NCBI RefSeq assembly: GCF_039537405.1
Contig: NZ_BAABAL010000026.1
Span: 186,001 to 250,000, forward strand
Reading direction: 5' to 3'
Length of the DNA: 64,000 bases
Source: Allokutzneria multivorans
GTDB lineage: Bacteria > Actinomycetota > Actinomycetes > Mycobacteriales > Pseudonocardiaceae
Shown here: in pieces, positions 16,895 through 25,886 of the stretch
How the letters are laid out: each line of letters begins with the position of its first letter
Numbering within the stretch: position 1 is the first letter of the stretch
Made by a program: the position numbers and the translations under genes
Notes under the pieces: generated by a model
Seen by the model: the letters and a program-made list of their open reading frames with translations, nothing else
What the model was told of the DNA's origin: nothing
The model's database searches: none

Positions 16895-16920
16895 GCCCAC
16901 CCTCAACGGCGCGGGTGGGC
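16895..16920 (+). terminator. hairpin after the YbdK-like gene
   Basis: GCCCACCC and GGGTGGGC form a perfect 8-bp stem with a 10-base loop just after the stop; a second stem CGGCCG / CGGCCG follows at once. Confidence 0.5.
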
Positions 16921-16957
16921 ATCGCCTCGGCCGGCCTCTCGGCCGGGATGTCACTCG

Positions 16958-16981
16958 AACGGATTGTGACTGACAACCGTT
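16958..16981. promoter_or_regulatory. inverted repeat upstream of the methyltransferase-transporter operon
   Basis: AACGGATTGT and ACAACCGTT face each other across 5 bases, just upstream of the TAACTT box at 16987. The position over the promoter suggests an operator; no regulator gene adjoins it. Confidence 0.4.
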
Positions 16982-16986
16982 TCCAT

Positions 16987-16992
16987 TAACTT
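16987..16992 (+). promoter_or_regulatory. -10 box of the methyltransferase-ABC operon
   Basis: TAACTT lies 7 nt before GTG at 17000, a leaderless layout; no ribosome binding site is present, in agreement. Confidence 0.45.
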
Positions 16993-16999
16993 GCCGGTG

Positions 17000-17827
17000 G
17001 TGAGCACGCAGCCTCCCGGGTTCGGCCCGGTCTTCGACGCCACCAGGCAGCACTTCCTCCGGTGGACCCCGCCGCTGTGGGGACCGCTCGGTGCCGCCAC
17101 CACCGAGATCTCCGCCCCGCGCCCCGGGGAACGCGTGCTCGACGTGTGCTGTGGAGCGGGCTCCTCCGCCTTGACGGCCGCCGTCAAGGTCGGCCCGGCA
17201 GGCGCGGTTGACGGGATCGACCTCTCGACCGAGCTGCTCGACCACGCCAGAACCGTTGCGGCGCAGGAGGGTCTGACCAGCGCCAGGTTCATCGAGGCCG
17301 ATGTCTGCCAGTACGCCGCTTACCGGACCGCCGACGAGCCGTACGACGTCGTGCAGTCGGTGTTCGGCGTCTTCTTCCTCCAGCCGGACATGAACGGCGC
17401 GGTCTCGCGGCTGCTCGGACTGCTGCGCCCCGGCGGCCGGTTCGCCGCCACGGTGTGGGCCGAGGGCTCGATCGACGAGGTCGGCGGGGCGATCTTCGAC
17501 GCCGTGCGTGAGCTGCGCCCGAACCTGCCGACGTCCTCGCCGGTGTCGGAGTCCGCGAAGAGCCTGAACACCGAGGAGAAGCTGCGCGCGTGGCTCGGCG
17601 TGCTGGGCCTGACGGACGTCGAGGTCACCAAGATCCCGCTACGGGTGCCGTTGCCCGCCGAGGAGGCGTGGTCGTTCGTGCTCGGGACGGGCCTGCACGC
17701 GTTGGTCATCGACCTGGACGAGGGCGAGCGGGAGCGCGTCCACACTCGGTACCTGGAGTTCCTCGTGGCACGCGGTATCACCGAGGTCAGGGCGGATGCC
17801 CTGGTCGGACTGGGGCGGCGCGCGTGA
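17000..17827 (+). CDS. class I SAM-dependent methyltransferase
   Basis: The 275-residue protein has a full SAM fold: motif I VLDVCCGAGSSAL near residue 47, the acidic loop DGIDLS, DVVQSVFGVFFLQ as motif II, and LLGLLRPGGRFAATVWAEGS. It resembles ubiquinone/menaquinone-type C-methyltransferases (UbiE-like), but the substrate cannot be read from sequence. It opens a six- or seven-gene operon and its TGA overlaps the GTG of the ABC binding protein by 4 nt, so it may modify something transported or made with that system. Confidence 0.8.
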   Translation: MSTQPPGFGPVFDATRQHFLRWTPPLWGPLGAATTEISAPRPGERVLDVCCGAGSSALTAAVKVGPAGAVDGIDLSTELLDHARTVAAQEGLTSARFIEADVCQYAAYRTADEPYDVVQSVFGVFFLQPDMNGAVSRLLGLLRPGGRFAATVWAEGSIDEVGGAIFDAVRELRPNLPTSSPVSESAKSLNTEEKLRAWLGVLGLTDVEVTKIPLRVPLPAEEAWSFVLGTGLHALVIDLDEGERERVHTRYLEFLVARGITEVRADALVGLGRRA

Positions 17828-19308
17828 GGACTCCGTTCGCGCTGGTACTCAGTGCCGCACTGCTCACCGGGTGCGCGAGCGCGCCGACGGCCGCGCCGGA
17901 CACGCTGCGGATCGTCACGCCGTACAAGGTCAAGAGCCTCGACCCGGTCAAGCAGGGGCTGTGGTCGCCGGAATGGGGCTACGGCGAGTTGCTGATGCGC
18001 AGCACGGAGAACGGCGACGTCGAGCCGTGGGTGCTGCAGAGCCTTCAGCCCGTGACCGGCACTCAGTGGCGGTTGGTACTGCGTCCCGGCGTGACGTTCT
18101 CCAACGGCCGCGCGCTCGACTCGGCCGTGCTCAGGACCGTGCTGGAACGGCATCTCGCGGAGAACCCGCTCGTCAAGGCGAACCTGCCGGGCGCGACGAT
18201 CGAGACGCCGGACGCGACCACGGTGCTGCTGAGCACGAGCACGCCCGTGGTGAACATGCCGAGCCTGCTCGCCGACGAGCAGTCCGTGACCGTGTTCGAC
18301 CCGCAGGCCCAAGGCGTCTACACGGGACCGTTCACGGTGTCCAAACTGGACGACAACGAGATGGTGCTCGCCAGGAACCCCAAGTACTGGGGCGGCCCGG
18401 CGAAGCTCTCCGAAGTGCGCGTGCGCTTCGTCCCGGACGGGCAAGCACGCCTGCTCGCCGTCCGCACGGGGGAGGCCGACATCGCCCTGTACCCGCCGAC
18501 CGACGCGCTGGGCGCGGTGAAGGGTGCGACGTCCGGGCCGCGCATGGCGACCGCTTCCCAGACGTTGCAACAACTTCGCGCCATTCCGAACCTTCGGCGC
18601 GCGCCGATGAACGATCTGGCGGTGCGCAAGGCGTTCGCGCTCGCGATCGACTACGACCAGATCGCCAAGCAGGTGCTGGACGGGCTCTACCGCACGCCGA
18701 AGGGGATCTACCCCGACGTCGCTGCCTTCGCACTGGGGACGCAGCGCACCGACGTCGCCGAGGCCAAGCGCCTGCTGGATGACGCGGGGTGGACGCCCAG
18801 TTCCGCCGGTGCACGGGTGAAGGACGGCAAGCTATTGCGGCTCAACGTGATCACCTACCCACAGCAGCCGGACACGAAGGCCATCGCCGTCGCGATGCAG
18901 GCGCAGCTCGCCGCGGCGGGCATCGGCGTGCAGGTCACCGAGGTCCAGGACAACTACGAGGCGCTCAAGGGCGACGCGTGGGACGTCGGGCTGTCCTTCG
19001 ACGGAACTCTCGGCTACAACTACGATCCGATCGTTCCGCTGCGGGACTTCCTGACCTCCCAGGGCTCGAAGAACTTCGGTGGCATCGCCGACCCCGAGCT
19101 GGACACCCTCGTCTCCGACCTCGGCAAGACCGCTGACGTGAGCGCCCGAACCCCTGTTCTGCACCAGATCCAGCGCTTGATCGCCGAGCGCGGTTATCTG
19201 CCGGTCGTGGCCCAGCGCAGCTCGGCGGCCGTAGTGGGCAGCGCGTTTGCCAGCTACCGCCCCTCGTCGGTGCTGCACCACGTCACCGCCACAACCCAGG
19301 CAGGCTAA
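17824..19308 (+). CDS. ABC transporter substrate-binding lipoprotein (peptide/nickel family 5)
   Basis: The 494-residue protein has a lipoprotein signal (ALVLSAALLTGC, lipid on Cys) and the SBP family 5 fold: LRIVTPYKVKSLDPVKQGL at the mature start, WRLVLRPGVTFSNGRALDS near residue 80, TGPFTVSKLDDNEMVLARNPKYWGG near 165 (broken here only by family variation), and the C-terminal QRLIAERGYLPVV. Related proteins bind oligopeptides, nickel chelates or opines. It is translationally coupled to the methyltransferase upstream and followed at once by two permeases. Confidence 0.85.
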   Translation: MRTPFALVLSAALLTGCASAPTAAPDTLRIVTPYKVKSLDPVKQGLWSPEWGYGELLMRSTENGDVEPWVLQSLQPVTGTQWRLVLRPGVTFSNGRALDSAVLRTVLERHLAENPLVKANLPGATIETPDATTVLLSTSTPVVNMPSLLADEQSVTVFDPQAQGVYTGPFTVSKLDDNEMVLARNPKYWGGPAKLSEVRVRFVPDGQARLLAVRTGEADIALYPPTDALGAVKGATSGPRMATASQTLQQLRAIPNLRRAPMNDLAVRKAFALAIDYDQIAKQVLDGLYRTPKGIYPDVAAFALGTQRTDVAEAKRLLDDAGWTPSSAGARVKDGKLLRLNVITYPQQPDTKAIAVAMQAQLAAAGIGVQVTEVQDNYEALKGDAWDVGLSFDGTLGYNYDPIVPLRDFLTSQGSKNFGGIADPELDTLVSDLGKTADVSARTPVLHQIQRLIAERGYLPVVAQRSSAAVVGSAFASYRPSSVLHHVTATTQAG

Positions 19309-20238
19309 GTGCTTCAAGCTCTGCTGCGGCGAGCGGGCCAGGCCCTGCTCACGTTGTTCATCGCCGCGGTCGTGGTGTGGTCACTGCAACTCGTGGCGCC
19401 CGGCGATCCGGCACGACGCGTGCTCGGAGCACTCGGTTTCAGCAATCCGACCGACGAGCAGATCGCGTCGACGCGCCGTGAACTGGGCCTCGATGTGTCT
19501 GCGCCGCAACGGCTTCTCCAGTGGCTGCTCAACGCGGTGACCGGCGACTTCGGCACCTCGTGGCGCACGGGCCGCCCGGTCACCGGAGAGCTGGTCGAAC
19601 GACTCCCGGCGACGCTGCGGCTCGCGGTCGTGGCGCTGCTCCTCGCGCTCCTGGTCGCGGTTCCGCTCGCCCTGGTTGCCGCGCGGTGGCGAGGTCGAGC
19701 CCCCGATGTCGGAGCGCGCGCAGTGATGTTCCTCGGCGCGGCCACTCCGAGCTTCGTCGTGGGGACCGTGGTTCTGGAGCTGATCGTGCTGCGCGGAGGC
19801 ATCGGCCGGGTGCTCGCGGACGGCTCGTGGGGCGGCGCCGTGCTGCCCGCGATCCCGTTGGCGCTCGGGGCGGGAGCAGGCTGGGCACGGGTACTGAGAA
19901 CCTCGTTGGTCGAAGTCTCCGATGCGCCGTTCATCCAAATCTCCCAAGCACGCGGAGCCACTCCACTGCGGCGCCTGCTCGTCCACGCCATGCCGAGCGC
20001 GCTGCCCGCACTGCTCGCCGCGATCGGGCTCACGGTTGGTTCGCTGCTCGCAGGTGCCGCCGTGGTGGAGACGGTGTTCACGTGGCCTGGAATCGGCCGC
20101 TACCTCATCGAAGCCATTGGCGCGCGTGACGTGCCAGTTGTCCAGGCGACGGTCCTGCTCGGCGTTCTCGGCTATGTGGTCGTCAGTACCGTTGTGGACG
20201 GTGTCACGATCGCGATCACCGGGAAGGTGAAGCGGTGA
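19309..20238 (+). CDS. ABC transporter permease, DppB/NikB type
   Basis: The 309-residue membrane protein starts with GTG immediately after the stop of the binding protein. About six transmembrane segments are visible, and the EAA loop reads ISQARGATPLRRLLVHAMPSA-like near residue 205. The first-helix signature QLVAPGDPARRVLG and the periplasmic GDFGTSWRTGRPV are typical of DppB/NikB subunits. It pairs with the next gene to form the pore. Confidence 0.85.
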   Translation: MLQALLRRAGQALLTLFIAAVVVWSLQLVAPGDPARRVLGALGFSNPTDEQIASTRRELGLDVSAPQRLLQWLLNAVTGDFGTSWRTGRPVTGELVERLPATLRLAVVALLLALLVAVPLALVAARWRGRAPDVGARAVMFLGAATPSFVVGTVVLELIVLRGGIGRVLADGSWGGAVLPAIPLALGAGAGWARVLRTSLVEVSDAPFIQISQARGATPLRRLLVHAMPSALPALLAAIGLTVGSLLAGAAVVETVFTWPGIGRYLIEAIGARDVPVVQATVLLGVLGYVVVSTVVDGVTIAITGKVKR

Positions 20239-21017
20239 ACCGGCTCCTGGGAATCGTCCTCGCCGCGCTGCTCGGCGTGCTGGCGTTCGTGGTGCCGTTC
20301 CTGACTCCCGACCCGAACGGGACGGAGTACGGCGCCAAGCTCGCGGCGCCGAGCTGGGCGCATCTGCTCGGCACGGACCAGGCCGGGCGCGACGTGCTCG
20401 CCAGGATCGCCGCGGGGACCTGGGTCTCACTTGGTACGGCGTTGCTGGTCGCGGTGATCACGTTCGCGGTCGGGCTGGCGGTCGGCATGCTCGCGGCGTT
20501 GGCCGGTGGCGTCGTCGACACGGTGATCTCGCGCGTCATCGACGTGACGCTGGCCGTTCCGCAGCTCGTGCTCGCGCTGGCGATCGTCGGAGTGCTCGGT
20601 CCCGGGCACGCGAACCTGGTGCTGGCGATGTCCGTCGCGGGCTGGGCGCACCTCGCTCGTTTCGCGCGGGCTTTCGCTTCCCAGCAAACGGAAAGGCCGT
20701 TCGTGATCGCCTCACGGATGTCCGGGGTCGGCAGGTGGCGGAGCGCGGCGCGGCACGTCATGCCCGCCACCGCGACCGGGGTGCTCGCGGTGGCCACGCT
20801 GCACATCGGCGAGATCGTGCTGAGCCTCGCGGGCCTGTCCTTCCTCGGCCTCGGCGTGTCCCCACCCACCGCCGAATGGGGTCAGATGGTGGCCGAAGCT
20901 CGCGGTTATGTGGACCGCGCCCCCTGGCTCGTGCTCGCACCAGCGGTCGCGGTGCTGGTCAGCGTGGCGGCGGCCTCGCTGCTCGGAGATGCCTTGCAGG
21001 ACAGGGGGAAGCGATGA
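20235..21017 (+). CDS. ABC transporter permease, DppC/NikC type
   Basis: This 260-residue partner permease overlaps the preceding gene by 4 nt (GTGA). The signature LGTDQAGRDVLARIAAGTWVSLG near residue 38 is characteristic of DppC/NikC proteins (only part quoted need match), and the EAA loop SRMSGVGRWRSAARHVMP lies near 160. About six membrane segments are present. It is again 4 nt overlapped with the ATPase gene. Confidence 0.85.
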   Translation: MNRLLGIVLAALLGVLAFVVPFLTPDPNGTEYGAKLAAPSWAHLLGTDQAGRDVLARIAAGTWVSLGTALLVAVITFAVGLAVGMLAALAGGVVDTVISRVIDVTLAVPQLVLALAIVGVLGPGHANLVLAMSVAGWAHLARFARAFASQQTERPFVIASRMSGVGRWRSAARHVMPATATGVLAVATLHIGEIVLSLAGLSFLGLGVSPPTAEWGQMVAEARGYVDRAPWLVLAPAVAVLVSVAAASLLGDALQDRGKR

Positions 21018-22357
21018 CCCTGGCCATTCGCGATCTGACCGTCTCCTATGGACCGCGCGGGGTGTCGTTCACCGTCGCGGACGGCGAGGTCGTTGCCCTG
21101 GTCGGCGAGTCCGGCTCCGGGAAGAGCACGCTCATCCGCGCCGTTCTGGGCACTCTCCCGCGCTCCACTGCCGTCGAAGGCGCGATCGAGCTGGCTGGCC
21201 GGAACCTGATCGGCCTGTCGGAGAAGGAACTCCGCGCGATCCGAGGCCGCGAGATCGGCTACGTCGCCCAAGACCCCTTCGGCTCCGCTGATCCACTGTG
21301 GACGGTGGGACACCACCTCCGAGAAGCCTGGCGCGTGCACGGCGAACGCCCGACGGACGTGGCACCGAGACTGGAAGGTCTCGGCGTGGCGGAGAAGTGG
21401 CTCGGGCATCGCCCGAACGCGTGGTCCGGCGGAATGCTGCAACGAGCCGACATCATCGCGGCGACCGCGCACACCCCCAGCGTCGTGCTCGCCGACGAAC
21501 CGACCTCGGCACTGGACGCCTCGAGCGCCGACACCGCGCTCGCGACCCTCGTCGCGCAGACCAGGTCACTGCTCGTCGCCAGCCACGACCTCGCGCTGGT
21601 CTGCCGTCACGCCGACCGAGTTCTGTTGCTGCACAAGGGAGAACTCGTCGAGGACATCGCCGTGGAGCGCGGTGGCGTCACTCGCATGAAACAGCTCGCG
21701 CAGCACCCGCGCACGCGCGCCCTGATCGACGCCCTGCCCACCGGAAGGACCAGCCGGGCGCACGAACCCGGTGACGTGGTGGTGCGCCTGGAGAACGTCA
21801 CGCTCGGCTACGGGGAGACGGAGCTGATCACCGGGCTGGACTGGGAGATCCGCGCCGGCGATGCGGTCGGCATCTGCGGCCCGTCCGGCTCCGGGAAGAC
21901 CACGCTGCTGCACGCGATCGCCGGGCTGGTCCAGCCGATGCGGGGCGAGATCTGGCGCAGTGGCAGAGCGATGCCGATCTTCCAGGACGCGACGGCGAGC
22001 CTCAACCCGCGCTGGCCGGTGGGGCGAACCATCGTGGAGCCCAACAGGAACGCCGACCCGCGCGAGCTGATGGACCGGGTCGGGCTGACCGGCGTGGAGC
22101 TGGACCGCAAGCCCGCTCAGCTCTCCGGTGGGCAGCGCCAGCGCGTCGCGATCGCCCGGGCGCTCGCGGGTTCTCCGGCGGTGATCGTGGCCGACGAGCC
22201 GACAGCCTCGCTCGATCCGACCGTCGCGGCCAGTGTCGCGCGAACGCTGCGCGCGGTGACGGACTCCGGCTGCGCACTCGTCGTGGTCAGTCACGACGAG
22301 GCGCGACTCACCCAGATCGTGGACCGCGTGCACCGTTTGGACCCGGGACCTGCTTGA
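21014..22357 (+). CDS. ABC transporter ATPase with two fused nucleotide-binding domains
   Basis: One 447-residue polypeptide carries both ATPases of the importer, which in most dpp/nik systems are separate proteins. Domain 1: Walker A GESGSGKSTL (about 38), signature WSGGMLQRA, Walker B VVLADEPTSALD. Domain 2: Walker A GPSGSGKTTL (about 293), signature LSGGQRQRVAIARA, Walker B VIVADEPTASLDP. The signature of domain 1 (WSGGM) is slightly off consensus. Each half is short (about 220 residues) and lacks the usual oligopeptide-transporter C-terminal extension. ATG at 21014 overlaps the permease stop. Confidence 0.85.
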   Translation: MTLAIRDLTVSYGPRGVSFTVADGEVVALVGESGSGKSTLIRAVLGTLPRSTAVEGAIELAGRNLIGLSEKELRAIRGREIGYVAQDPFGSADPLWTVGHHLREAWRVHGERPTDVAPRLEGLGVAEKWLGHRPNAWSGGMLQRADIIAATAHTPSVVLADEPTSALDASSADTALATLVAQTRSLLVASHDLALVCRHADRVLLLHKGELVEDIAVERGGVTRMKQLAQHPRTRALIDALPTGRTSRAHEPGDVVVRLENVTLGYGETELITGLDWEIRAGDAVGICGPSGSGKTTLLHAIAGLVQPMRGEIWRSGRAMPIFQDATASLNPRWPVGRTIVEPNRNADPRELMDRVGLTGVELDRKPAQLSGGQRQRVAIARALAGSPAVIVADEPTASLDPTVAASVARTLRAVTDSGCALVVVSHDEARLTQIVDRVHRLDPGPA

Positions 22358-22363
22358 ACGCGG

Positions 22364-22369
22364 TAACTT
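22364..22369 (+). promoter_or_regulatory. possible internal -10 box before the nucleoside hydrolase gene
   Basis: TAACTT lies 7 nt before GTG at 22377, within the 19-nt gap after the ATPase stop; it could give the last two genes an independent leaderless start. Confidence 0.35.
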
Positions 22370-22376
22370 CTGGATC

Positions 22377-23282
22377 GTGAAGGTCGACGAGCCGTACCCC
22401 ACGTCCCTGATGTCAGCCCCCATGATCATCGACACGGACGCGGGCGGAGACCCCGACGACGCCTTCGCGCTCATCGTCGCCGCGGCCGAGCCGACGCTGG
22501 CCCTCGTGGTCACCAGTGACGAGCTCGGCGGCGAGCGCGCCCGTTTCGTTCGGCACCTGCTCGACCTCCTCGGTCGCCCCGAGGTGCCGGTGGTCGCCGG
22601 GGCCGATCTCGGCAACACGCGCCTCAACTGCATCGAGGACCTGGTACCGCCCGAGGTCCCACACCAGCCGACCGACGTGCTCGCGGCCGTCACCGCCGTG
22701 TGCTCGTCCACGGACGGTCTGGTGCGCTGGGTGGGCATCGGCACCGCGTCGAACCTCGCCCCACTGCTGGCCAGGCGGTACAAGCTGGCCGACCGGTTGC
22801 TGGTGTCCCAGGTCGGCGGTGCCTTGCAGTACCGAGACCCAGAACGCGCCGACCACAACTTCCGCACCGACATCAAGGCCGCGAGCGTGCTGGTGGCCAA
22901 GGCACGGGTCCCCCGGCTCCAGCTCTCCGAGCTCACCTTCACCCCGGCGGTGGAGGTCGGGAAGGGCTCCCCGCTGCACCTGCTGCTGAGCGACCCCAGC
23001 GGACCGCCGTGGGCGAGGCTGGTCGCCGCGCACCTCGACCAGTGGTACGAGCGCTTCCACCACGCGACGATGCAGCACGACGCGCTCGCCCTGGCCGACG
23101 CGCTGGGCCTGCCGTTCACCGACTACAGCCGCCACCGCATCGCGATCGACAAGCGTGGCCGCACAACCTTGGCGCACAAGGGAACCGACGTTCTGCTCAG
23201 CGACGGCGCGCGTCTGGAACCGTACATGCGCTGGCTCACCGAGAAGGTCGAGGCCGCGTACAAGCAGGAGAGCACGGCATGA
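22377..23282 (+). CDS. inosine/uridine-preferring nucleoside hydrolase family protein
   Basis: The 301-residue protein has the calcium-binding fingerprint of nucleoside hydrolases near the N-terminus: IIDTDAGGDPDDAFAL (residues 17-32). Family members cleave the N-glycosidic bond of ribonucleosides. Later conserved points are weaker: VGIGTASNLAPLL near residue 122, and the usual C-terminal DP-aspartate motif region reads HDALALADAL. Substrate is not predictable. It sits 19 nt after the ABC ATPase and overlaps the next gene by 4 nt, so uptake and hydrolysis of a nucleoside-like compound is a reasonable inference. Confidence 0.75.
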   Translation: MKVDEPYPTSLMSAPMIIDTDAGGDPDDAFALIVAAAEPTLALVVTSDELGGERARFVRHLLDLLGRPEVPVVAGADLGNTRLNCIEDLVPPEVPHQPTDVLAAVTAVCSSTDGLVRWVGIGTASNLAPLLARRYKLADRLLVSQVGGALQYRDPERADHNFRTDIKAASVLVAKARVPRLQLSELTFTPAVEVGKGSPLHLLLSDPSGPPWARLVAAHLDQWYERFHHATMQHDALALADALGLPFTDYSRHRIAIDKRGRTTLAHKGTDVLLSDGARLEPYMRWLTEKVEAAYKQESTA

Positions 23283-24460
23283 TCGAGGGAACGGTCGCGG
23301 CGGGCTTCGAACCGGTGCGCGAGGAGTTCGCGCGCAACTTCGCCGAGCGCGGGGAACTCGGTGCGGCGTGCGCGGTCCACGTCGACGGCGAACTGGTCGT
23401 CGATCTGTGGGGCGGGTACCGCGACCGTTCTGGAACCCTTCCCTGGCAACGGGACACGCTCGCCACGGTGTACTCCTCGACGAAGGGTGTCGCGGCGATG
23501 GCGATGGCCGTCGCGCACTCGCGCGGGCTGTTCGACTACGACGCGCCGGTCGCGAAGTACTGGCCCGAGTTCGCTCAGGCGGGCAAGGAGAACGTGACCG
23601 TCCGGCAACTGCTGGGCTTCCAGGCCGGACTGCCCACAGTGGACACTCCACTGACCCCGGAGCTGCTCGCCGACGCCGACCGGCTCGGCGAGGTGCTCGC
23701 CAGGCAGGCGCCCGCGTGGGAACCCGGTACCGCACAGGGCTACCACCCGCTGGTGGGCGGGCTCTACGTGAGCCAGCTGCTGCGCCGCGTCGACCCGGAG
23801 GGCAGGCTCGTCGGGCGCTTCCTGGCCGAGGAGGTCGTGCCCGGCCTCGGCGAGGAGTTCTACATCGGCACCCCGGCGAGCGTGCCGGAGCGGCGGATCG
23901 CGGAGCTGGTGCCCGCCAAGCCCTCGTTGCGCGACTTCACCACGGCGGGCGGTGTTCCCGCGCGGATGATGCTGGAGTTCCTGCTGCCGTGGACGCTCAC
24001 CGCGAAGTCCTTCAGCAACCCCAGGATCGGCGACATCACCAACCTGGGACGGAGTCCCTGGCGGGACTTGGACCTGCCTGCGGGCAACGGGGTCGGCACC
24101 GCCCGCGCGCTCTCCGCGCTCTACGGCGAGTTCGCCACCGGCGGGAACCGGCTCGGCGTCGACCGCGCCACGCTGCTGGCGATCGAGGCCGAGCCCGCTC
24201 CGCTCGGCGGTTCCACCCGGGACCGAGTCATGCACCTCGCCGAGGCCCGCTTCTCCCTCGGCTTCTGGAAACCGTTCCCCGCGTGGCGGTTCGGCACCGA
24301 CTCGCGCGCCTACGGCACTCCTGGCGCGGGCGGCTCCTTCGGCATGGCCGACCCGGCGACACGAACCGGCTTCGGCTACGTCCCGAACCGCCTCGGCAGG
24401 CGTCTGTGGAACGACCCCCGCGAAGCAGCCCTCCGCGAAGCAGCCCTGAACTGCCTCTGA
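23279..24460 (+). CDS. beta-lactamase-related serine hydrolase (EstB/class C-like)
   Basis: The 393-residue protein belongs to the penicillin-binding-protein/beta-lactamase family. The nucleophile motif is SSTKGVAAMAMA (SxxK near residue 68), the region around GYHPLVGGLYVSQL corresponds to the Tyr motif, and the C-terminal YGTPGAGGSFGMADP to the KTG-like element. No signal peptide is seen, so it is probably cytoplasmic and an esterase or amidase rather than a resistance enzyme. It is the last gene of the operon (ATGA overlap with the nucleoside hydrolase) and ends just before the convergent SMI1 gene. Confidence 0.8.
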   Translation: MIEGTVAAGFEPVREEFARNFAERGELGAACAVHVDGELVVDLWGGYRDRSGTLPWQRDTLATVYSSTKGVAAMAMAVAHSRGLFDYDAPVAKYWPEFAQAGKENVTVRQLLGFQAGLPTVDTPLTPELLADADRLGEVLARQAPAWEPGTAQGYHPLVGGLYVSQLLRRVDPEGRLVGRFLAEEVVPGLGEEFYIGTPASVPERRIAELVPAKPSLRDFTTAGGVPARMMLEFLLPWTLTAKSFSNPRIGDITNLGRSPWRDLDLPAGNGVGTARALSALYGEFATGGNRLGVDRATLLAIEAEPAPLGGSTRDRVMHLAEARFSLGFWKPFPAWRFGTDSRAYGTPGAGGSFGMADPATRTGFGYVPNRLGRRLWNDPREAALREAALNCL

Positions 24461-24467
24461 TCGCGGT

Positions 24468-25016
24468 TCAGTCCTCGTGGTCGATCAGTGCGCTCGGAAA
24501 GAACTCGTGCGGGGAGGCCGGGTAGAGCGACCAGAGCAGATCCGAGCGCACTTCGCCGGTCAGCGTCGTGACGAGGAACTCGGCGCACCCCATCGCGAAG
24601 TGCTCCCACCTCTCACCGCGCGCTTCGTTGACCAGGACCGTCCACGCGTCCGGATCATCGCCCGGCCGCGCCAGCCAGTAGAGGTACTCCCCGTTGTCGG
24701 TCGAACCCCAGGCGATCGCACGGACCCCGGGCGCGTCGAGCACCGCAGGCTTGGCCTCGCCCTCGTTCCAGAGGTACTCCAGCGCTTCCTCTCGCTCCTC
24801 CGTGATCTCCGCGAGGTCGTAGTCGCTGCTGGAACCGGGTTCCAGCAACCAGAGGTAGCCGTCGAACTGACCGCCCCCGTAGCGCTCGATCAGCTGGACG
24901 TAGTCGGTGGGCAGAGCCGTCCGCAGGCGGCGGACGGTCTCCTCCCAGTTCACCTCGGTCCCGGCAGGTGCGGGCGGCGCGATGATGTCCGCCAGGCGAT
25001 CGACCGCGTTCTCCAT
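24468..25016 (-). CDS. SMI1/KNR4 family protein
   Basis: The 182-residue protein resembles SMI1/KNR4 (SUKH) proteins: an N-terminal WEETVRRLRTALPTDYVQLIERYGGGQFDGYLWLL-like block (helices plus the G-G turn), then ERWEHFAMGCAEFLVTTLTG at the end. SUKH proteins often serve as immunity proteins for contact-dependent toxins, but no toxin gene is adjacent, and many actinobacterial copies are lone genes. A TACTGT box 6 nt before the ATG suggests leaderless expression. Confidence 0.7.
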   Translation of the reverse strand: MENAVDRLADIIAPPAPAGTEVNWEETVRRLRTALPTDYVQLIERYGGGQFDGYLWLLEPGSSSDYDLAEITEEREEALEYLWNEGEAKPAVLDAPGVRAIAWGSTDNGEYLYWLARPGDDPDAWTVLVNEARGERWEHFAMGCAEFLVTTLTGEVRSDLLWSLYPASPHEFFPSALIDHED

Positions 25017-25022
25017 CGCTCA

Positions 25023-25028
25023 ACAGTA
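25023..25028 (-). promoter_or_regulatory. -10 box of the SMI1/KNR4 gene
   Basis: TACTGT followed by 6 nt and ATG; leaderless layout. Confidence 0.4.
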
Positions 25029-25041
25029 GAGGGAATCCTGT

Positions 25042-25872
25042 TCAGCCCTGGTGGACGCGGACCCAGTCGACGAGCAGTTGCTGCGGGAACTGGGTGGAGC
25101 CGTCGGGGCTGCCCGGCCAGTCACCGCCGACCGCGAGGTTGAGGATCATGTAGAAGGGGTGGTTGAAGACCCACTGGCGACCGCCGAGGTCGGCGGGCGT
25201 GCGGGTCTGGTAGACGCGGCCGTCCATGGACCAGACGATCCGGTTGGGCGACCAGTCCACGGAGAAGGTGTGGAATTCCTCGTGGAACGGGCGCCCGTTC
25301 TGCACCGTGGCACCGATCCCGCCCGCACCGGAGTAGCCGGGTCCGTGCAGGGTGCCGTGCACCGTGTTGGGCACGCTGCCGATGTTCTCCATGATGTCGA
25401 TCTCGCCGCACTGCGGCCATCCGACCTGGCCGATATCGGTTCCGAGCATCCAGAACGCGGGCCAGATCCCCTTGCCCGTCGGCAGCTTCATCCGCGCCTC
25501 GATCTTGCCGTAGGTGAAGGTGCGGGTGTTCTTGGTGATGAGCTTGCCGGAGGTGTACTGACAGGGCTGGCCATTCCAGCACTGCACACCGGAGTTCTCC
25601 CTGCGCGCGGTGATGACGAGCTGTCCGGCACCATTTGTGGAAACGTTTTCTCGACGGGTCGTGTACGCCTGGAGCTCGTGGTTTCCCCAGCCGTTGCTGC
25701 CGTTGCCGGGTTCGTAGGACCACTTGCTCTGGTCGGGGGCTCCGCCTGCGGGACCGTTGAACTCATCCGACCAGACCACGGCCGCCGAGGCCGAGGCGGG
25801 GGCGAGTGGCAGTGCTGTCAGAACGGCGGCGAGAACGAGCAGAACTCGACGTGATGACACGCTCGACTCCAT
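25042..25872 (-). CDS. secreted glycoside hydrolase family 16 (endo-beta-1,3-glucanase type)
   Basis: The 276-residue product has a signal peptide (LLVLAAVLTALPLAPASASA) and a single GH16 domain. The catalytic motif is GEIDIMENIG near residue 161, with nucleophile and acid/base glutamates in the E-x-D-x-x-E pattern. Surrounding sequence (WSDEFNG at the start, YGKIEARMKLP, WPAFWML) matches laminarinase-like enzymes that cut beta-1,3 or mixed-linkage glucan. No carbohydrate-binding module is attached. A LacI-type (CebR-like) operator lies 15 bp upstream of the start, implying repression lifted by glucan-derived sugars. Confidence 0.85.
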   Translation of the reverse strand: MESSVSSRRVLLVLAAVLTALPLAPASASAAVVWSDEFNGPAGGAPDQSKWSYEPGNGSNGWGNHELQAYTTRRENVSTNGAGQLVITARRENSGVQCWNGQPCQYTSGKLITKNTRTFTYGKIEARMKLPTGKGIWPAFWMLGTDIGQVGWPQCGEIDIMENIGSVPNTVHGTLHGPGYSGAGGIGATVQNGRPFHEEFHTFSVDWSPNRIVWSMDGRVYQTRTPADLGGRQWVFNHPFYMILNLAVGGDWPGSPDGSTQFPQQLLVDWVRVHQG

Positions 25873-25886
25873 TCGTCACGAGCGCG

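Noticed and set aside
24468..25016. Immunity gene of a toxin system (SMI1/KNR4)
   Set aside because: No toxin or secretion gene is adjacent, so the immunity role is not claimed; only the family is reported.
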